Source: Spirochaetota bacterium (GTDB taxonomy: Bacteria > Spirochaetota > UBA4802 > UBA5368). Taken from it: a stretch of DNA of 64,000 nucleotides. Of this stretch, positions 61,564 to 64,000 are shown in pieces (within the stretch, counting starts at the first letter, position 1; each line of letters starts with the position of its first letter). The notes under the pieces are model-generated. The model made no database searches. It worked only from the letters and a program-made list of their open reading frames with translations, and was not told the origin of the DNA. The DNA lies in the NCBI GenBank assembly GCA_004297825.1, contig SCSX01000036.1, positions 236,680-300,679 of the forward strand. Direction: 5' to 3'. Made by a program: the position numbers and the translations under genes.

Positions 61564-64000
61564 ATGAACCTGAAAAAATATCAGCGATACCTTTTTCTTT
61601 GCTGCGCCGTCGCGATTACGGCGCTCTCTCCCCTCGCGGCCGCGCACACCCCGCCCGTCGCCGACAAAGGCGTCATCGATCTGCGCCCCTGGGACTTCGA
61701 CGCGGACGGCTCCCTTCCGCTGAACGGCGCATGGGAGTTCTACTGGGACCGCCTCCTCGCGCCGGCGGATTTCGCGCGGGACACGAAACCGGGAATGGAC
61801 GGGTACTTTGCAATCCCGGGCACCTGGAACAGGCTCTCGGTCAACGGGGCGCCCCTGGGACATCGCGGCTGCGCAACCTTCCGCCTCACCGCGCTCATGG
61901 ACGGAAAGTCCCGCTGCGGCATCAAGCTCTTCCGGCTTTCGACCGCCTTCAGGCTTTTCGTGAACGGGGCGCCCGTCGCCGCGGCCGGCGTCGTGGGGCC
62001 CGATACGGCTTCATCGGTGCCGCAGTACCTTCCTCAAGTGGTCGCGCTCGTCCCCGCGGACGGCAGGGCCGAGCTCGTCCTCCAGGTGTCGAATTTCCAC
62101 CATACGAAGGGCGGCCCGCGCGAGGAGATTGTCGTGGGTCCGGAGGAGAGCCTGCGCGGCGCCTTCATGCGAAAAATGCTCATGGAGCTCTTCGTCGCGG
62201 GAAGCATCTCGATCATGGGTCTGTATCACATGATACTGTTCCTCTATCGAAGGCGGGAGCGCGCGGCGCTGCACTTCGGCCTGTTCTGCTTCACGATCTC
62301 GGTCTGGGCCGTGTTGAACGGCGAGCTCTCCCTGGTACAGGCGTTTCACGGCCTGGACTGGCGCCTTCACCGCACGGTGAGCTACCTCGCATTGTGTTTC
62401 AGCGTGCCGCTTTTTTTCAACTACGTGCGCGATATCTTTCCGCGCACCCCGCGCGCCGCGGTGCGGTTCCTGAACGGTGCCGCGGCGGTCTATGCGCTCG
62501 TCATAATCGCCGCGCCTATCAGCATCTACAGCGCGGCGCTTCCCTACTACGAGATCATCATCCTCGCGGCCGTTGCCTTCGTGCTCTTCATCGTGGGGCG
62601 CGAGCTCGCCGCGAAGAACATCGAGGCGGTGTACGTGAGCGCCGGGATCGTGATCTATTTCACCGCCGTCGTGAACGACATCCTGTATGACATTTATGTA
62701 ATTCGCACGATAATGCTGGGCCACCTGGGGCTCTTCGCGTTTTTTCTCTTCCAGTCCCTGCTCATGGCCCGTCGCTTTTCGCGAGCCTTCACGCTGTCCG
62801 AGCGCCTGTCGGAGGACCTGCGTGAAACGAACGAGTCGCTGCGCGAGCTGGACCGTCTCAAGGACGAATTTCTTGCCAACACCTCGCATGAGCTGCGCAC
62901 CCCGCTCTCCGGCATGATCGGCATCGCGGAGTCGCTCGCGGACGGGGTTGCCGGCAGCGTGTCCCCGGGGATGAGGAAAAACCTGGACCTGGTGATCGCG
63001 AGCGGGCGGCGCCTCTCGAACCTGGTGAACGACATCCTGGATTTTTCGCGCCTGAAGCACCACGACATTCGGCTCTCGCTCGCGCCCGTGAACGTGCACT
63101 CCGTCGCGCAGGCGGTGCTGGACGTCACGCGCTACCTGGCGGGCGGAAAGGACATCGCCCTCGTGAACGCGGTCGATCCGGGGCTTCCCCCCGCAGCCGC
63201 CGACGAGGCGCGCCTGGAGCAGGTGTTCCACAATCTGGTGGGCAACTCGCTCAAGTTCACCGCGCGCGGGCGCATCGAGGTGGACGCGCGCCTGCTTCCC
63301 GGAAAGGGGACGCTGGAGATACGCGTCACCGATACGGGCGAGGGCATCGCGGCGGACAGGCTCGCGCGCGTGTTCGAGCCCTTCGAGCAGGCGGACGGAT
63401 CGGCGACGCGCGTGCACGGGGGGACGGGGCTGGGGCTCTCGATCGTGAAGAGGCTCGTCGAACTGCACGGGGGTGGCGTCGATATTGCCTCGCAGCCGGG
63501 GGAGGGCACGCGGGTGTCCTTCACGCTTCCCGTGGCGGATGCGTCCCTGGAGAAGGCGCAGAACGCGCGACTCGTCCCGATCCAGTCCCGTTGGGCGGGC
63601 GATATCGTCGCCGCGGACGCGGAAATATCGGACCCCCCGGCGCCCTTCCCGCCGGCGCATGAAAAGGCGTTCTCGTGCCGGGGATGCCGCATACTTGCTG
63701 TGGACGATGACCCCGTCAACCTCCAGGTGATCGCAAACCAGCTCGCGCTCCACGACTACTCGGTCACCACCGCGACCGGCGGCGCCGATGCGCTTGAGCT
63801 TATCCGGCGCGGCGGCGATTACGACCTCGTGATCCTGGACGTCATGATGCCGCGCGTATCGGGTTTCGAGGTCGCGCAGGCCGTGCGAAAAAATTTCGAC
63901 CTGTTCGAGCTGCCCATCATCATGCTCACGGCAAGGAGCCGCATCGTCGACATCGTCACCGGGTTCGAGGCGGGGGCGAACGATTACCTGACCAAGCCCT
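61564..64000 (+). CDS. 7TMR-DISM hybrid histidine kinase (3' end off window)
   Basis: An ATG at 61564 opens a frame that runs through the window end (812 residues seen). It has a signal peptide (LFLCCAVAITALSPLAAA), a 7TMR-DISMED2-type extracellular domain (PLNGAWEFYWDRLLAP), about seven membrane segments (215-390), HisKA with His442 (NTSHELRTPLSGMIGIAE), HATPase (DTGEGI, GGTGLGLSIVKRL) and a receiver with Asp759 (LVILDVMMPRVSG). The DISM extracellular domain is thought to bind carbohydrate-like ligands. A TATCGGACCCC element occurs in its coding linker (63626-63636). The region 61446-61563 between the terminator and this gene holds no clear promoter. Confidence 0.9.
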   Translation, partial: MNLKKYQRYLFLCCAVAITALSPLAAAHTPPVADKGVIDLRPWDFDADGSLPLNGAWEFYWDRLLAPADFARDTKPGMDGYFAIPGTWNRLSVNGAPLGHRGCATFRLTALMDGKSRCGIKLFRLSTAFRLFVNGAPVAAAGVVGPDTASSVPQYLPQVVALVPADGRAELVLQVSNFHHTKGGPREEIVVGPEESLRGAFMRKMLMELFVAGSISIMGLYHMILFLYRRRERAALHFGLFCFTISVWAVLNGELSLVQAFHGLDWRLHRTVSYLALCFSVPLFFNYVRDIFPRTPRAAVRFLNGAAAVYALVIIAAPISIYSAALPYYEIIILAAVAFVLFIVGRELAAKNIEAVYVSAGIVIYFTAVVNDILYDIYVIRTIMLGHLGLFAFFLFQSLLMARRFSRAFTLSERLSEDLRETNESLRELDRLKDEFLANTSHELRTPLSGMIGIAESLADGVAGSVSPGMRKNLDLVIASGRRLSNLVNDILDFSRLKHHDIRLSLAPVNVHSVAQAVLDVTRYLAGGKDIALVNAVDPGLPPAAADEARLEQVFHNLVGNSLKFTARGRIEVDARLLPGKGTLEIRVTDTGEGIAADRLARVFEPFEQADGSATRVHGGTGLGLSIVKRLVELHGGGVDIASQPGEGTRVSFTLPVADASLEKAQNARLVPIQSRWAGDIVAADAEISDPPAPFPPAHEKAFSCRGCRILAVDDDPVNLQVIANQLALHDYSVTTATGGADALELIRRGGDYDLVILDVMMPRVSGFEVAQAVRKNFDLFELPIIMLTARSRIVDIVTGFEAGANDYLTKP
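63626..63636 (+). repeat. TATCGGACCCC element inside a coding linker
   Basis: TATCGGACCCC in the Pro-rich linker between the HATPase domain and the receiver, reading SDPPAP. It is the only copy of the element inside a gene that I saw, and the linker may tolerate an insertion. Confidence 0.5.

Overview
The window is a dense, GC-rich bacterial chromosome segment carrying about 50 protein genes on both strands, one tRNA and no rRNA, CRISPR array, transposase or phage module. The gene mix suggests a free-living, high-GC spirochaete, possibly of the Leptospira side of the phylum. The clues are a giant coiled-coil protein resembling the Leptospira TIGR04388 type, a DUF4912/GH57 glycogen pair, 7TMR-DISM and anti-sigma-type kinases, and an orphan chemoreceptor sensor domain. 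The assignment is an inference from gene content.

Layout. 1-9009: the 3' part of a giant protein gene whose last ~235 codons, together with a following leucine-rich-repeat gene, are strikingly AT-rich. This looks like a polymorphic toxin tip with its immunity gene. 9025-12200: hemolysin III-like protein, purine permease and an outer-membrane protein, all on the minus strand. 12329-15380: DUF2804, DUF4912 and GH57 branching enzyme. 15492-16763: AAA ATPase. 16863-24723: a minus-strand operon with a LamG/FN3 exported protein, a cyclic-nucleotide-binding/GH15-like fusion, CCA-adding enzyme, SDR and a sensor with an RsbW-type ATPase. 24888-26881: RpiB and AsnRS. 27307-29247: orphan sensor, FolE2 and a cysteine-patterned lipoprotein. 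29456-31092: an exported papain-like protease followed by a chagasin-like inhibitor. 31085-36973: minus-strand genes including PLD, QueE, radical SAM and a 53-residue protein. 37054-40407: a fibre-like protein with sixteen exact 32-residue repeats. 40794-46527: TrxA, Dtd, TPR protein, acyl-CoA ligase and a beta-propeller. 46662-50855: a multi-PAS hybrid kinase and its REC-Hpt partner. 50949-55173: GlgX, PrfA, PrmC. 55340-60800: lipocalin-like protein, membrane protein, Nth, histidine kinase, YchF. 60817-64000: DnaJ-domain protein, tRNA-Arg(CCG) and a 7TMR-DISM hybrid kinase cut by the window edge.

Themes. Glycogen/alpha-glucan metabolism (GH57 enzyme, GlgX, GH15-like fusion) is spread over three sites. 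Signal transduction is heavy: four kinases plus an Hpt protein. Two toxin- or effector-like pairs stand out: the papain-like tip with its LRR gene, and the papain-like protease with its chagasin-like inhibitor. Small repeated DNA elements with the core TATCGGACCCC sit mostly just after stop codons.
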